NCBI GenBank assembly: GCA_039105265.1
Contig: JAPFFF010000038.1
Span: forward strand, 992,001 to 1,056,000
Reading direction: 5' to 3'
Length of the DNA stretch: 64,000 nucleotides
Origin: Tritrichomonas musculus
Taxonomy: Eukaryota; Parabasalia; Tritrichomonadida; Tritrichomonadidae
Shown: positions 1 to 9,973 of the stretch, piece after piece
How positions within the stretch are numbered: position 1 is the stretch's first letter
Layout of the letters: every line of letters begins with the position of its first letter
Translations under genes and position numbers: made by a program
The notes under the pieces: generated by a model
Database searches by the model: none
What the model saw: only the letters and a program-made list of their open reading frames with translations
What the model was told of the DNA's origin: nothing

Positions 1-381
1 CATGTTCAAAATTATATATATAATATCATATGCGTTTGACTCTCGTATATTTTTTATTAACAGAAGTTAACAAGATTGATAAGTGAAGCATTGGAACCGA
101 GCTTAATAATCTTAATGAAATTTGCTGATTAAGGTAATAAACATTAAAAATGGAGAATAAAAAAAAATTATTATGATTACTATCCAAAAATAAAAAACTC
201 CTCAGGAAGATGTACTTTAGAGGTTTACTATCCAAAAGATAAAGTTTAGTTCACATATAATAAAAAAATTGAAAGCCAAACAATTTTGATCTAATGAAAT
301 ATATTTTTTAAAAATGATTTTATATTTTATATGATTAATATGCCAAAAACTGCTCAATGCTCCTTGTTGATGAAATTTTTT
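1..381. other. AT-rich spacer, no gene seen
   Basis: This stretch lies downstream of the minus-strand LRR_5 gene and is almost pure A/T with short homopolymer runs. One short open frame on the minus strand has no ATG context or recognisable domain, so I see no gene, RNA or repeat here. Confidence 0.6.
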
Positions 382-2178
382 TTATTGACAATTTTCTTCT
401 CCAAATGATATTTTTGCTATGAAACTAAATAACATTTTGACTGGAATCATGAATTCTAAATTATCACGTTTATATCCAAAAGCATCTTCATCTATTGCAG
501 ACATATTTACATTTTCATCTAATTCAAAAAGCATCAGATTATAACATTTAATAAAAGCTCCACATTCGACAGAAGTTACACTCGGAGGAATATAAAAACA
601 TTTTAAATATGTATAATAGAAAGCATCTGATTCGATTTCTTCAAGTTCAGAGTCAGGAGAAATATCTATAAATTGCAAATTATGACAATATATAAATGAA
701 AAAATATTTATTTTTTTAACGTGCTTTGGAAGAATCAATGCTTTTAAATTGTCAGAATTAAATGAAAAGCTTTCAATCGTTTGAATCTCTGAATATGGAG
801 AGAATTCAATATTAGCAATTGTCTCAGGAAGTGCATAACTTTCTATTTTTTTTACATGCTGAGGAATATAAATGTTTTGAAATTTAGATTCATGAAATGC
901 GCAAGATTCAACAATTTCAAGATTAGAATCAGATTGAAAATCAACTTTGGCTAAATTTTGACATTTGTGAAATGAATATTCACCAATTCTCTTCACTTGC
1001 GATGGAAAAGAAATTGTTTTGATCTTTGAATTTTCAAATGCATATGATGATATATATTTGATATATGAAGGAATAGTAACCGTTTCAATATTCCGACATG
1101 CAAAGATAAGAACATCATATTCATCTTTTTTAAAGTCACTTTTACCAACAATCAATTGATCATTTTCTTCACAATTCTTGTAATTATCATTCATTATTTC
1201 AAGTTTGTTCAAGTTTGCAATTCCTGCATTCCAATTTTCTTTCAATTCACAAACACTGGATGGAATTGATAAACATTCAATCCCAACATTATTAAAAACG
1301 TTTTCTTCAATTGTTTGAAGCTTTGAATTAGGAGCAAACTCAACATGCTTAAGATCTTTATCATCTGAAAAAGCGTAAGAACAAATTCGAACAACATTAG
1401 AAGGAACAAAAAATCTTTCTAATCGAGTACGACGGAAAGATGATCCGCCAATTATGCGAAGCTCTGAATTAGATTGAAATTCAACCTTTCGAAGGGATTC
1501 ACAGGAATAGAAAACACTACTTCGTATCTCCGTCACTCGAGAAGGAATTGTGATTTCTTCAATCAAAGAAAATGAAAAAGCATCATTTTCAATTATTTCG
1601 AGATTAGAAGATGATTCGAATTCAACTTTTGTCAATTCTTTACAGTAGTGAAATGAACTTTCACCAATTCGCTTCACTTGTGATGGAATAAAAACTGCTT
1701 TTATTTTGGATTTTTCAAATGCGCTCGATGAAATCTGCTTGATATATTGGGGAATTGCAACCTTCTCAATATCTCGACATGCAAAAACAAGAACATCATA
1801 TTCATCTTTATTAATGTCACTTTTGCCAACAATCAATTTATCATTTTCTTCACAATTCTTGAAATATTTATTTTCTGCGCTGATTGTGACCTTTGTTAGC
1901 AGAGGAGTATCAAAACACCATTTTTCTTCAAGTTCACAAACACTTGCCGGTATTGATATGCTTCGTATGCCAGATGCATAAAATGCGTTTTTTTCAATCC
2001 TTTGAAGTTGTGAATCTAATGAAAAATATATTGGATTTTCAACTTTTAAACCTTTAAGTCGAGAAGTTCCATAAATGAATTCATTATCTATCCATTCAAT
2101 TATGTTTTCATTCGATAGAGAGATAGCTGATGGAGGGATAAAAATAGATACTTCTTTTTCTTTTAATGAAAAAATCAT
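382..2178 (-). CDS. BspA-like leucine-rich repeat (LRR_5) protein
   Basis: The 598-residue product is made almost wholly of LRR_5 (TpLRR/BspA-like) repeats. They show the pattern I-x-x-x-A-F followed by L-x-x-I-x-I-P-x-x-V about every 23 residues, for example 'SIPASVCELEE' and 'FIPSQVKRIGESSF'. In trichomonads this very large family is proposed to act in surface adhesion or protein binding; the role here is unknown. I see neither a signal peptide nor a C-terminal membrane segment, so the product may be cytoplasmic. The frame stays open upstream to 2259, but the first ATG is at 2178. Two blocks about 227 codons apart are nearly identical (a CEEND-x-LIVGKSD motif followed by VFACR or IFACR), which shows an internal duplication. 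The neighbouring glycosyltransferase has the same orientation but is separated by about 430 bases. Confidence 0.85.
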   Translation of the reverse strand: MIFSLKEKEVSIFIPPSAISLSNENIIEWIDNEFIYGTSRLKGLKVENPIYFSLDSQLQRIEKNAFYASGIRSISIPASVCELEEKWCFDTPLLTKVTISAENKYFKNCEENDKLIVGKSDINKDEYDVLVFACRDIEKVAIPQYIKQISSSAFEKSKIKAVFIPSQVKRIGESSFHYCKELTKVEFESSSNLEIIENDAFSFSLIEEITIPSRVTEIRSSVFYSCESLRKVEFQSNSELRIIGGSSFRRTRLERFFVPSNVVRICSYAFSDDKDLKHVEFAPNSKLQTIEENVFNNVGIECLSIPSSVCELKENWNAGIANLNKLEIMNDNYKNCEENDQLIVGKSDFKKDEYDVLIFACRNIETVTIPSYIKYISSYAFENSKIKTISFPSQVKRIGEYSFHKCQNLAKVDFQSDSNLEIVESCAFHESKFQNIYIPQHVKKIESYALPETIANIEFSPYSEIQTIESFSFNSDNLKALILPKHVKKINIFSFIYCHNLQFIDISPDSELEEIESDAFYYTYLKCFYIPPSVTSVECGAFIKCYNLMLFELDENVNMSAIDEDAFGYKRDNLEFMIPVKMLFSFIAKISFGEENCQ

Positions 2179-2605
2179 TTTGCTTATTTTCAGTTGATTC
2201 AAACAAAAAAATCTGCCCTTTTTAATGACAGGATTAAAATATTCAATTATTCTATTCAATTTTTAAATTTTTTTTGATTGTATGAATTCTTTATCTATTC
2301 ATTTCTCAGAGGCAGATCCAAGCCATTTCAGACATATTTATAAAATCAATTTTCTGAGGTTGTCTATATCTTATAAATTTTTTTAAAAAATTTTTAACAT
2401 TAAAAAAAATTAGCTTTTAAAGAATCCTCATTATTATCAGTCTATTTTAGGATTTTGAATACCCAAAAGTTTCAAATTGAATTTAAAAAAAAAGGTTACA
2501 TATTTTTACTTATTTTTCCCTATCATTTTCAGTACATAAAATTAAATCGTACCAACACATAATTATAAGTAAATTTTCCATAAAACAGAAGAAAAAAATT
2601 TTTAT
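2179..2605. other. Intergenic spacer and 5' flank of the LRR_5 gene
   Basis: AT-rich sequence between the LRR_5 gene start and the glycosyltransferase stop. It should contain the LRR_5 promoter, but I could not pick out a clear trichomonad initiator (TCA-Y-W-type) next to the ATG. The open frame continuing upstream of 2178 lacks another ATG. Confidence 0.5.
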
Positions 2606-3670
2606 TTATTTCTTTTTTGATATAATACAATAGCCTTTTACAATATAATCATGATGGACAAAGATTGTTTCATCAACACTACAATTTGTTTTAATTGTTT
2701 TATCAGTTACAGTATTCAACTGTATGAATAAATCAAGATTCGTTTTATCTCTAAAAAATTCAATAACATTACAGTTTCGATAATCGCTTTTTCCATACAA
2801 ATAATTGAGAAGTTGATTAGCATATTGCACTTGCAAATCATTTTGTTTTTTAGTTTGAAGTTTTCCAGACTCAACGCTTATATCTTGATCCATGAAATGT
2901 ATGTAAGCTGGAAAGTTTGTGCAGAAAAAATTCGAAGAAAACAGAAGAACAGAGCCGACAATAATATCGTCTTCGGCATAACAAATTTTTTTATCTCTAA
3001 CATAAGGATAAATGAAATTAATAGCATTAATAAAGATCGACCTTTTAATAAATTTTTTCCAGAGATTGATATCAATTCCTTTTTTCAATGCTTTTTTAAC
3101 TGCCGAGTTGCCGTTGTAACTGCCTCCACACGGGCGCCAATTGTCCGATATTACTTTTTTATCTTTTCCAATATTTGCTGCTTTATAATCTATAATGTCT
3201 GCATTGTGCATGATTGAAAATTTATAGGCAATCTCAGACGTGTTTGAATATATTAAATCATCTGAATCTAATGTTAATATGTAAGTTCCTGCAGATGAGA
3301 ATACGCCATTAAATCTTGAAAGAATAACGCCTTGATTATATAAGTTTTGGACAAGTTTAATTCGAGGATCTTTCTTCATTCTCTCAATAATTAATGATCT
3401 AGTCCAATCTGTCGAACAATCGTCAACACAAATTATTTCGATATTTGTTAATGTTTGGAATTGAGAAATCGTTAAACTTCTATTTAGCAACAAAGCTCTA
3501 TTAAATGTAGGAATTACAATTGATACATAAATCGATCGATTTTTAAAGATCTCTTTGGCTATATTAAAACCAGTTAGGTAATGTAGTAAAATCTTATTCT
3601 GCTTCTTGGTAAAAATAATGATAAAAGATAATAAAACAGGAAAATGAATAAATAAAGCTATCCATTCCAT
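2606..3670 (-). CDS. Family 2 glycosyltransferase, membrane-anchored
   Basis: The 354-residue product begins with a hydrophobic segment (about residues 3-20, 'WIALFIHFPVLLSFIIIF') followed by basic residues, which fits a signal anchor of an ER or Golgi type II membrane protein. The GT-A fold of family 2 is recognisable: 'VSIVIPTFNR' at 49-58, the nucleotide-binding 'VDDCSTD' at 82-88 and the metal-binding 'LDSDD' at 134-138. Such enzymes transfer a sugar from a nucleotide-sugar donor; the donor and acceptor cannot be read from sequence. The C-terminal half (after about 200) is divergent. The start is the only ATG near the beginning of the frame. Length is normal for the family. Confidence 0.85.
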   Translation of the reverse strand: MEWIALFIHFPVLLSFIIIFTKKQNKILLHYLTGFNIAKEIFKNRSIYVSIVIPTFNRALLLNRSLTISQFQTLTNIEIICVDDCSTDWTRSLIIERMKKDPRIKLVQNLYNQGVILSRFNGVFSSAGTYILTLDSDDLIYSNTSEIAYKFSIMHNADIIDYKAANIGKDKKVISDNWRPCGGSYNGNSAVKKALKKGIDINLWKKFIKRSIFINAINFIYPYVRDKKICYAEDDIIVGSVLLFSSNFFCTNFPAYIHFMDQDISVESGKLQTKKQNDLQVQYANQLLNYLYGKSDYRNCNVIEFFRDKTNLDLFIQLNTVTDKTIKTNCSVDETIFVHHDYIVKGYCIISKKK

Positions 3671-4147
3671 TATCTTTTTTCTGATTTCTAAAAATAAAAT
3701 AATAATAAACGGTCATTTTGGTTAACATCAAAATATTTTGGTTAACCAATCTGTCAATAGATTGGTGATTGAGTCGATTCAGAATGATTACATATATTTA
3801 TGCTGCAAAATCATTTCAAAAAACGCAAAAAAAAAATTTACATGCAAATCATGAAGATATTAAAGATAATTTTTCTTTTGCTCTCAAGATACTCCAGAAT
3901 ATTACATGTACTTATTTAATTTCACTACAAAATCTTACATTTTGTGTTAATAATGATAATAACGAATACAATCCAATAATTGAATAGAAAAGGATGAGAT
4001 ATTTAAATATCTCAGCATATATTAAAGGCCAAAAAGTTTTGTTTATAATCAGTATTGTTTATAAATAATTTTTTTAAAGTCAATTAATTTTATGATAACT
4101 CATAAAATTTTTAACACAGAATTTGATAGTCGTCTCTTAATTATGTT

Positions 4148-4149
<2 letters not shown>
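3671..4149. other. AT-rich spacer upstream of the glycosyltransferase
   Basis: No gene recognised. A 72-codon plus-strand open frame (3769-3987) starts with ATG but has no domain, repeat or composition that separates it from the background. A short repeat of 'TTTTGGTTAAC' occurs near 3717 and 3737, within 60 bases of the glycosyltransferase ATG, so it may belong to its promoter. Confidence 0.4.
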
Positions 4150-4178
<29 letters not shown>

Positions 4179-4505
4179 GATCCAAATCAAAATTAAGTTT
4201 AAGTTAAAAGAAATCTCTAAAGATTTATTTCATTTTTTCATATTTATTCAATAACAAAAAATATCCAAATTGTGAGTAATACCACATCCACCTAATTCAT
4301 TATTTATCAAAGCTAACTGTAAATTGTATTTGATTTCAAGTCAAGTATGGATTATCAATATTAAGTATTAATCTGATCTTTTCAAATACCTTTTTTTCTT
4401 TCTCTTTCAATTAAGAATTAGGTGGATGTGAAAAAAGTGACAATTTATAACTTTGATTGATTTACAAATAAGAAAATATGATTTATCAATATTTTTCACA
4501 GAATG

Positions 4506-4537
<32 letters not shown>
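4150..4537. repeat. T-tract-bounded block with 16-bp inverted repeat
   Basis: Two uninterrupted T tracts, 4150-4178 and 4507-4537, bracket a segment that carries a perfect 16-bp inverted repeat: CACATCCACCTAATTC at 4283-4298 and its complement at 4415-4430, with a 116-base spacer. These arms are more GC-rich than their surroundings. It could be a small foldback (MITE-like) element or a regulatory hairpin. I see no target-site duplication that would prove mobility. Confidence 0.4.
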
Positions 4538-4538
<1 letters not shown>

Positions 4539-4639
4539 TTTATTTATTTATGATCAGTATTTGTATAAAGTAGTCAAAAATTAATATACAGAAAAAATAT
4601 TTCAGAATTTTCTCAATATTATGCAATTTTACAACTCAC

Positions 4640-4770
4640 TACCCAACATTTCATTTTGAACAGAGAGGAGAACTCTTTGGACTGCGGCAGGGAGTTCTCC
4701 TGAAAATACTATACACTGAGAGTGAACATCCTATCGGTTTATACTCTCAAATTTATATTCCTACAATGCA
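4640..4770 (+). ncRNA. Candidate structured RNA (two stem-loops) in a GC-richer island
   Basis: In a strongly AT-rich region this island is clearly richer in G and C. It can fold into two hairpins: AGGAGAACTC (4666-4675) with GAGTTCTCCT (4692-4701), and TGAGAGT (4717-4723) with ACTCTCA (4743-4749). An AAAATA sequence (4703-4708) directly follows the first stem and an ACA (4763-4765) follows the second, which recalls the H/ACA snoRNA layout, but the hairpins are shorter than usual and no pseudouridylation pocket can be defined. The strand is uncertain. No protein reading is convincing. In AT-rich protist genomes such islands often mark RNA genes (general knowledge). Confidence 0.3.
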
Positions 4771-5009
4771 GTAATTCAAAAAATTTTACAATAAATATAT
4801 ATATAAATAAATAGAAAATAATAATACATAATTAGAAAATTAAGATTCGTTTATTGCTTTGAATTTGATGTAATTTTAGGTTTTTTCTTCTTTACGATTT
4901 TCATTCCTTTGGTTCTTCTAAGGTTCCTGTCATTTCTTTCATCATTTTTTCGTTTAATTTAGGCGGTGGTGGTAATCGTGAAAGATCTTCAAGTGAAATT
5001 TTATTAAAA

Positions 5010-8000
5010 AAATAAATTGGAATTTCATTAAAAGTTTGATTGAAATAAAATAAATTTATTTTTTTTAAATTATGTTAATAAATATTTGAAATTTCATTTA
5101 AAAATATGCTTAAATGTCATTAAAATGATTGTAGAAATGAAATAAAATATATGTTGAAATTCCATTAAAATATTTATATAAATTCCATAAAATATTTGTT
5201 GAAATTTTATAAAACATTTATTGAAATATCATAAAATACTTGTTGAAATTCCATTAAAATATTTATATAAATTCCATAAAAAATTTGTTGAAATTAGATA
5301 AAATATTTGTTGAAATGAGATAAAATATTTATTGAAAATTCTATAAAAATTTTTGTAGAAATGGCATAAATTATATTATTGAAATTCTATAAAAATATTG
5401 GTTAAAATTCTATTAAATATTTGTTAAAATACTATGAAATATTAGCTGAAATGACATAAAATATTTGTTGGAACAAGATAAAATGATTACTTAAAACTTT
5501 AAAAAAAATAGCCAATGAAATGTAATGAAAGAAAAACAATAGGAATTGGATAAAAATAAAATGTTGAACTTCATATAATATTTAGATGAAATACCATTAA
5601 ATTTGAATTGATAATTTCATTAATTATTTGTTATAAATTATATTAAATATTTTTTGGAATGATATAAAATTTTTATAGAAATGTAATAAAATATAGTTTT
5701 AAAATTGTATTAAATATTTGTTGAAATTCGATAAAATATTTTTTGAAATTTTATTAAATATTTTTTTGAAATTGGATAAATATTTTGTTGAAATGTAATT
5801 AAAACATTTACTGAAATGTTATTAAATAATTGTTGAAATGTCATTAAATACTGGATGAAATCCAATAAAATATTCACATAAATTCTATAAAATATTTGCT
5901 GATATGTCATAAAATTATTAGTTGAAATGAAATAAAAAATTTATTGAAATTCGATAAAATATTTGTTGAAAATATGATAAAATATTTGCTGAAATATCAT
6001 AAAAAACTTGTTGAAATTCCATAAAACATTTGTTAAAATTTTATGAAATGTTTGTTGAAATTTCATAAAATTTTGTATGAAATTAAATAAAAAAATTTTT
6101 TTTTAAATGTAATAAAAATTTGGTTGAAGATTTTATAAAATATTTTTATCGAAATATCATAAAATATTTGCAGAAATGTAATAAAATATTCTCTTAAATT
6201 TTATGAAATAATTGCTGAAATGTAATTAAATATTTTAGTTGAAATGTTATAAAATATTTGTTGAAATTTTATAAAAAATATTTGTTGAAATTACATAAGT
6301 TATTTGTTGAAACGTGATTAAAACATTTATTTAAATTTCATAAAATACTTTCTAAAATTTTATAAAATATTTGTTTAAATGTAATTAAAATATTTGCTAA
6401 AATTTCATAAAATATTTGTTAAAATGTAATTAAAATATTTGTTAAAATTTTATAAAATATTTGTTGAAACGAAATTAAAACATTGAATGAAATGAAATAA
6501 ATTTTTTTTTATTGAAATGTTATAAAATTATTTTTTGAAATATCATGAAATATTCGTTGAAATTGGATAAAATTTTTATTGAAACGTCATAAAATATTTG
6601 TTGAAATTGGATAAAATGTTTGTTGAAATGTGATTAAATATTTGTTGAAATGTAATAAAATATTTGTTGAAATCAGATTAAATATTTGCTGAAATTCCAC
6701 AAAATATTTATTTAGGAATTACATAAAATACTTGTTGAAATTCCATAAAATACTTGTTGAAATTGTATAAAATATTTGCTGAAATTTCATAAGAAATTGT
6801 GTTGAAATTCCATAAAATATTTGTTGAAATGTAATAAAACATTTGCTGAAATTTGATAAATAAAATGTTGAAATCCAATAAGATACTTTTTGAAATTTTA
6901 TAAAATACTCATTTAAATGTCATAAATTCTTTTGTTTAAACGAAATTAAATATTTGTTTAAAAATGGCATAAAATATTTGTTTAAATGTCATAAAATATT
7001 AGTTAAAATGTAATAAAATATTTGTTGAAATGTTATAAAATATTTGTTGAAATTGGATAAAATATTTGGTGAAATTTCATAAAACATTTTATAAAATTTT
7101 ATAAAATATTTGTTGAAATGTAATAAAATACTTGATGAAATCGAATAAAATATTTGTTGAAATGTAATAAAAAAAATTTGTTGAAATTTGATGAAATATT
7201 TGTTGAAAATTTCATAAAATATTTTATGAAAATTTCATAAAATATTTTTTGAAACGTAATTAAAACTTTTTTTGAACGTGATAAAATATTTGTTGAAATT
7301 TCATAAAATACTTGTTGAAATGCAATAAAATATTTGTTGAAATATAATAAAATATTTGTTGATATTTGATAAAAATATTGTAAAAATTTTATAAAATATT
7401 TGTTGGAATCCAATAAAATGCCAAATGAAACTTCATTAAATATTTGTTGAAATGCGATAAAATATTTGCTGAAATTCGATAAAATATTTGTTTAAATGTC
7501 ATAAAATATTAGTTATAATGTCATAAAATGTTTGTTGAAATGTCATAAAATATTTGTTGAAATCCAATAAAATATTTGTTGAAATTAGATAAAATATTTG
7601 TTGAAATCCCATAAAATATTTGTTGAAATTAGATAAAATACTTGATGAAATCCAATAAAATATTTGTTGAAATTAGATAAAAAAAATTGTTAAAATGTCA
7701 TAAAAAAATATGCTGAAAATTAAATTAATTTTTAGTTGAAATGACATGAAAATATTTAGTGAAATTTGATGAAATAATTACTGAAATTACATAAAATTTC
7801 TTTTGAAATATCATAAAAAGTTTGTTGGAATTGGATAAAATAACTGTTGAAATTTCATAAAATATTTGTTTAAATCGCATAAAATATTAGTTAAAATATC
7901 ATAAAATGTTTGTTGAAATGCAATAAAATAGTTGTTGAAATTGAATTAAATATTTGTTGAAATTTCATAAAATATTTGTCGAAATCATATTAAATATTTT

Positions 8001-8720
8001 TTTATGAAATTTTATAAAATACTTATTGAAATTTTATAAAATTTTTGTTGAAATTACATTAAATATTCATTATATTGAAACGAAATAAAATATTTATTGA
8101 TATTTTATTAAACATTTGTTAAAACGAGATAAAATATTTGGTTAAAATTGTATAAAATTTTTTTCTTTGAAATTGGATAAAATATTGGTCAGAATTCTGT
8201 TAAATGATAAAAAAAAAATATTATAAACACAATTTGAATAAATGTCATTTTTTAAAGAAAGAATAATTTCATAAAAAAAAAAATGCTCAAATTTTATTAT
8301 AATGATTGATGAAATTACATGAAACACTAATCAAAACCAGATAAATTTTTTGAAAAAAACTTGATTAATCTTTTTGATTGGAATGCAGTTAAAAATATAT
8401 TGAAATTTTATTAAAATACTTGTTGAAATGCTATAAAATATTTGTTGAAATGTAATGAAATATTCGTTGAAATGTAATGAAATATTTGTTGAAATGTAAT
8501 GAAATATTTGTTGAAATTCTATAAAAAATTGGATGAAATTATATAAATATTTTTTGAAACTGAATGAAATGTTGGTTGAAATGTAATAAAAAAATAGTTG
8601 AAATGTAATAAAATATTGGTAGAAATTCGATAAAACATCGGTAAAATTCCATAAATTTCAATGGAACGTAATAAACTCGCAAATGAAACTACATTAAATA
8701 ATTTTGGTTGAAATTAAATT
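5010..8720. repeat. Degenerate 22-bp AT-rich minisatellite array
   Basis: About 3.7 kb is built of a tandem unit of about 22 bp: TTGAAAT, then three or four variable bases, then ATAAAATATTTG. I estimate well over 150 copies, most differing from each other, with insertions and deletions of one or two bases. Copies around 7540-7680 are the most uniform and the edges fade gradually. Several minus-strand open frames (for example 5710-5910 and 7099-7413) only reflect the repeat, which reads as NKYFIKFQQIFYEIS-like peptides, and are not genes. The array lies between the glycosyltransferase and the LRR_5-PARP gene and is head-to-tail throughout. Confidence 0.9.
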
Positions 8721-9740
8721 TAAAATTTTTTCAGAAATTTCATAAAATTTAAAATAAAATCATATGAAAAACTCAAAAAAAATTTTACAGTTCTTAGGTG
8801 AATTAATATAAGAAGGAAAAAAAAATGAAAAAATTTTTTTAAGCTCATTCTTATTTTTCAATGTCATTTTATAATTTCTCAGATTAACTTTTTTTAAAAA
8901 TTTCCTGATTGCGAAATAGTTAATAATTAAGTAAGAAACAAATTTATATATATAGAATAAAGCTGTATGAAATTTATTTTCTTTGCTGTTTTTAAGGAAC
9001 TGAACTTTATTATAATTTTCTTATAGTATTGAATTATTTTCTTTCCTGAAATCACAATCAAAATTCGTATATTTGCTTGGTTTAATTATGAGCTATATAT
9101 TTATATATAAAAGGATATAAATTTTTATATCTATTCAAATATTAGAACTTTTTAACCATATAAGTAAATATAATATTTTTATTTTATATATTGCAATAAG
9201 ATTTGAAAATTGGTTTATTTTATAAAATTTCATTTTTATTGAAAGATATTTCAATTTCAATTTTTGAGTTTTTGTAACTTTTTATATGAGATTTAAGAAA
9301 AATAAAACTCTTTCATTTTGATTGATGGAACCTGTTCAAATATGTAAATATATTTCATTACATGAATCAATATTCTGTTTGAATACTAGTTGCTAGAAAA
9401 TTTATCTAAGTTTCTAAGATTTCAAAATTCTGCAAATTATTAATTATTTTTTACTATTAATTTATCAAAAAACATCCTTTTATAATAATATAGTCCACTA
9501 TAATACCTCCATACCATTTTTTGGCCTTGCTTTACTATATCTTTACATTCAAATATCTCATTGAAAAACTATATGAAACTGGATTTGTTGCAAAACTGAA
9601 TAATGAAAAAACAAGATTTACATTAGATCCATCTCCATCTGTTAATTTATTACTATTGATATAAACATTGCTTTCGTTTCCAACTTCCACCAACAAACAA
9701 ATTTTTAAATGAACAATGTTATAATATAATGAGTTCATGT
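8721..9740. other. AT-rich spacer, no gene seen
   Basis: This follows the minisatellite and holds only A/T-rich sequence with microsatellite-like TATATA patches. A 67-codon minus-strand frame at 9535-9738 begins with ATG, but I do not recognise it. Its slightly richer amino-acid composition allows that it is a decayed gene fragment. Confidence 0.5.
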
Positions 9741-9900
9741 TGAAAAAAAAAAAAAAAAAAAAAAAAAAATTAGGAGAATACTTATCGCGCCCGATACTTA
9801 TTGACTCCAGAGGTTAAGGTCAATATTGACCTTGTATCGTACATAAGAAAAAAAAGTTCGAAACTTTTTTGCACTTTTGCAAAAAATACCATGCTTTTTT
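9741..9900. other. A tract followed by an 18-bp perfect palindrome and GC-richer segment
   Basis: A long A tract (about 9741-9769) is followed by a GC-richer stretch containing AAGGTCAATATTGACCTT (9816-9833), a perfect 18-bp palindrome, and by CGATAC and GTATCG arms around it (near 9792 and 9834). Read on the minus strand, the GC-richer part runs into a long T tract, the arrangement of a Pol III transcript end, but no A/B box is visible. It lies just downstream of the LRR_5-PARP stop codon, so it could also belong to that gene's 3' region. Confidence 0.3.
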
Positions 9901-9973
9901 CATATTTTTCCAAGATAAAAAAATTATAAACAATTATAAACAATTAATTTAAAATTTGTTTAGATTATTTGAT

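Noticed and set aside
4660-4666. ACAGAGA, the U6 snRNA core word
   Set aside because: The rest of U6 (AGC triad and the U6 internal stem-loop) is absent, so the word alone is chance.
5710-7413. Minus-strand open frames inside the 22-bp array
   Set aside because: Their peptides only mirror the repeat unit and have no independent start context.
5010-8720. CRISPR-like array
   Set aside because: The unit is a continuous degenerate tandem repeat without unique spacers, and the genome is eukaryotic.
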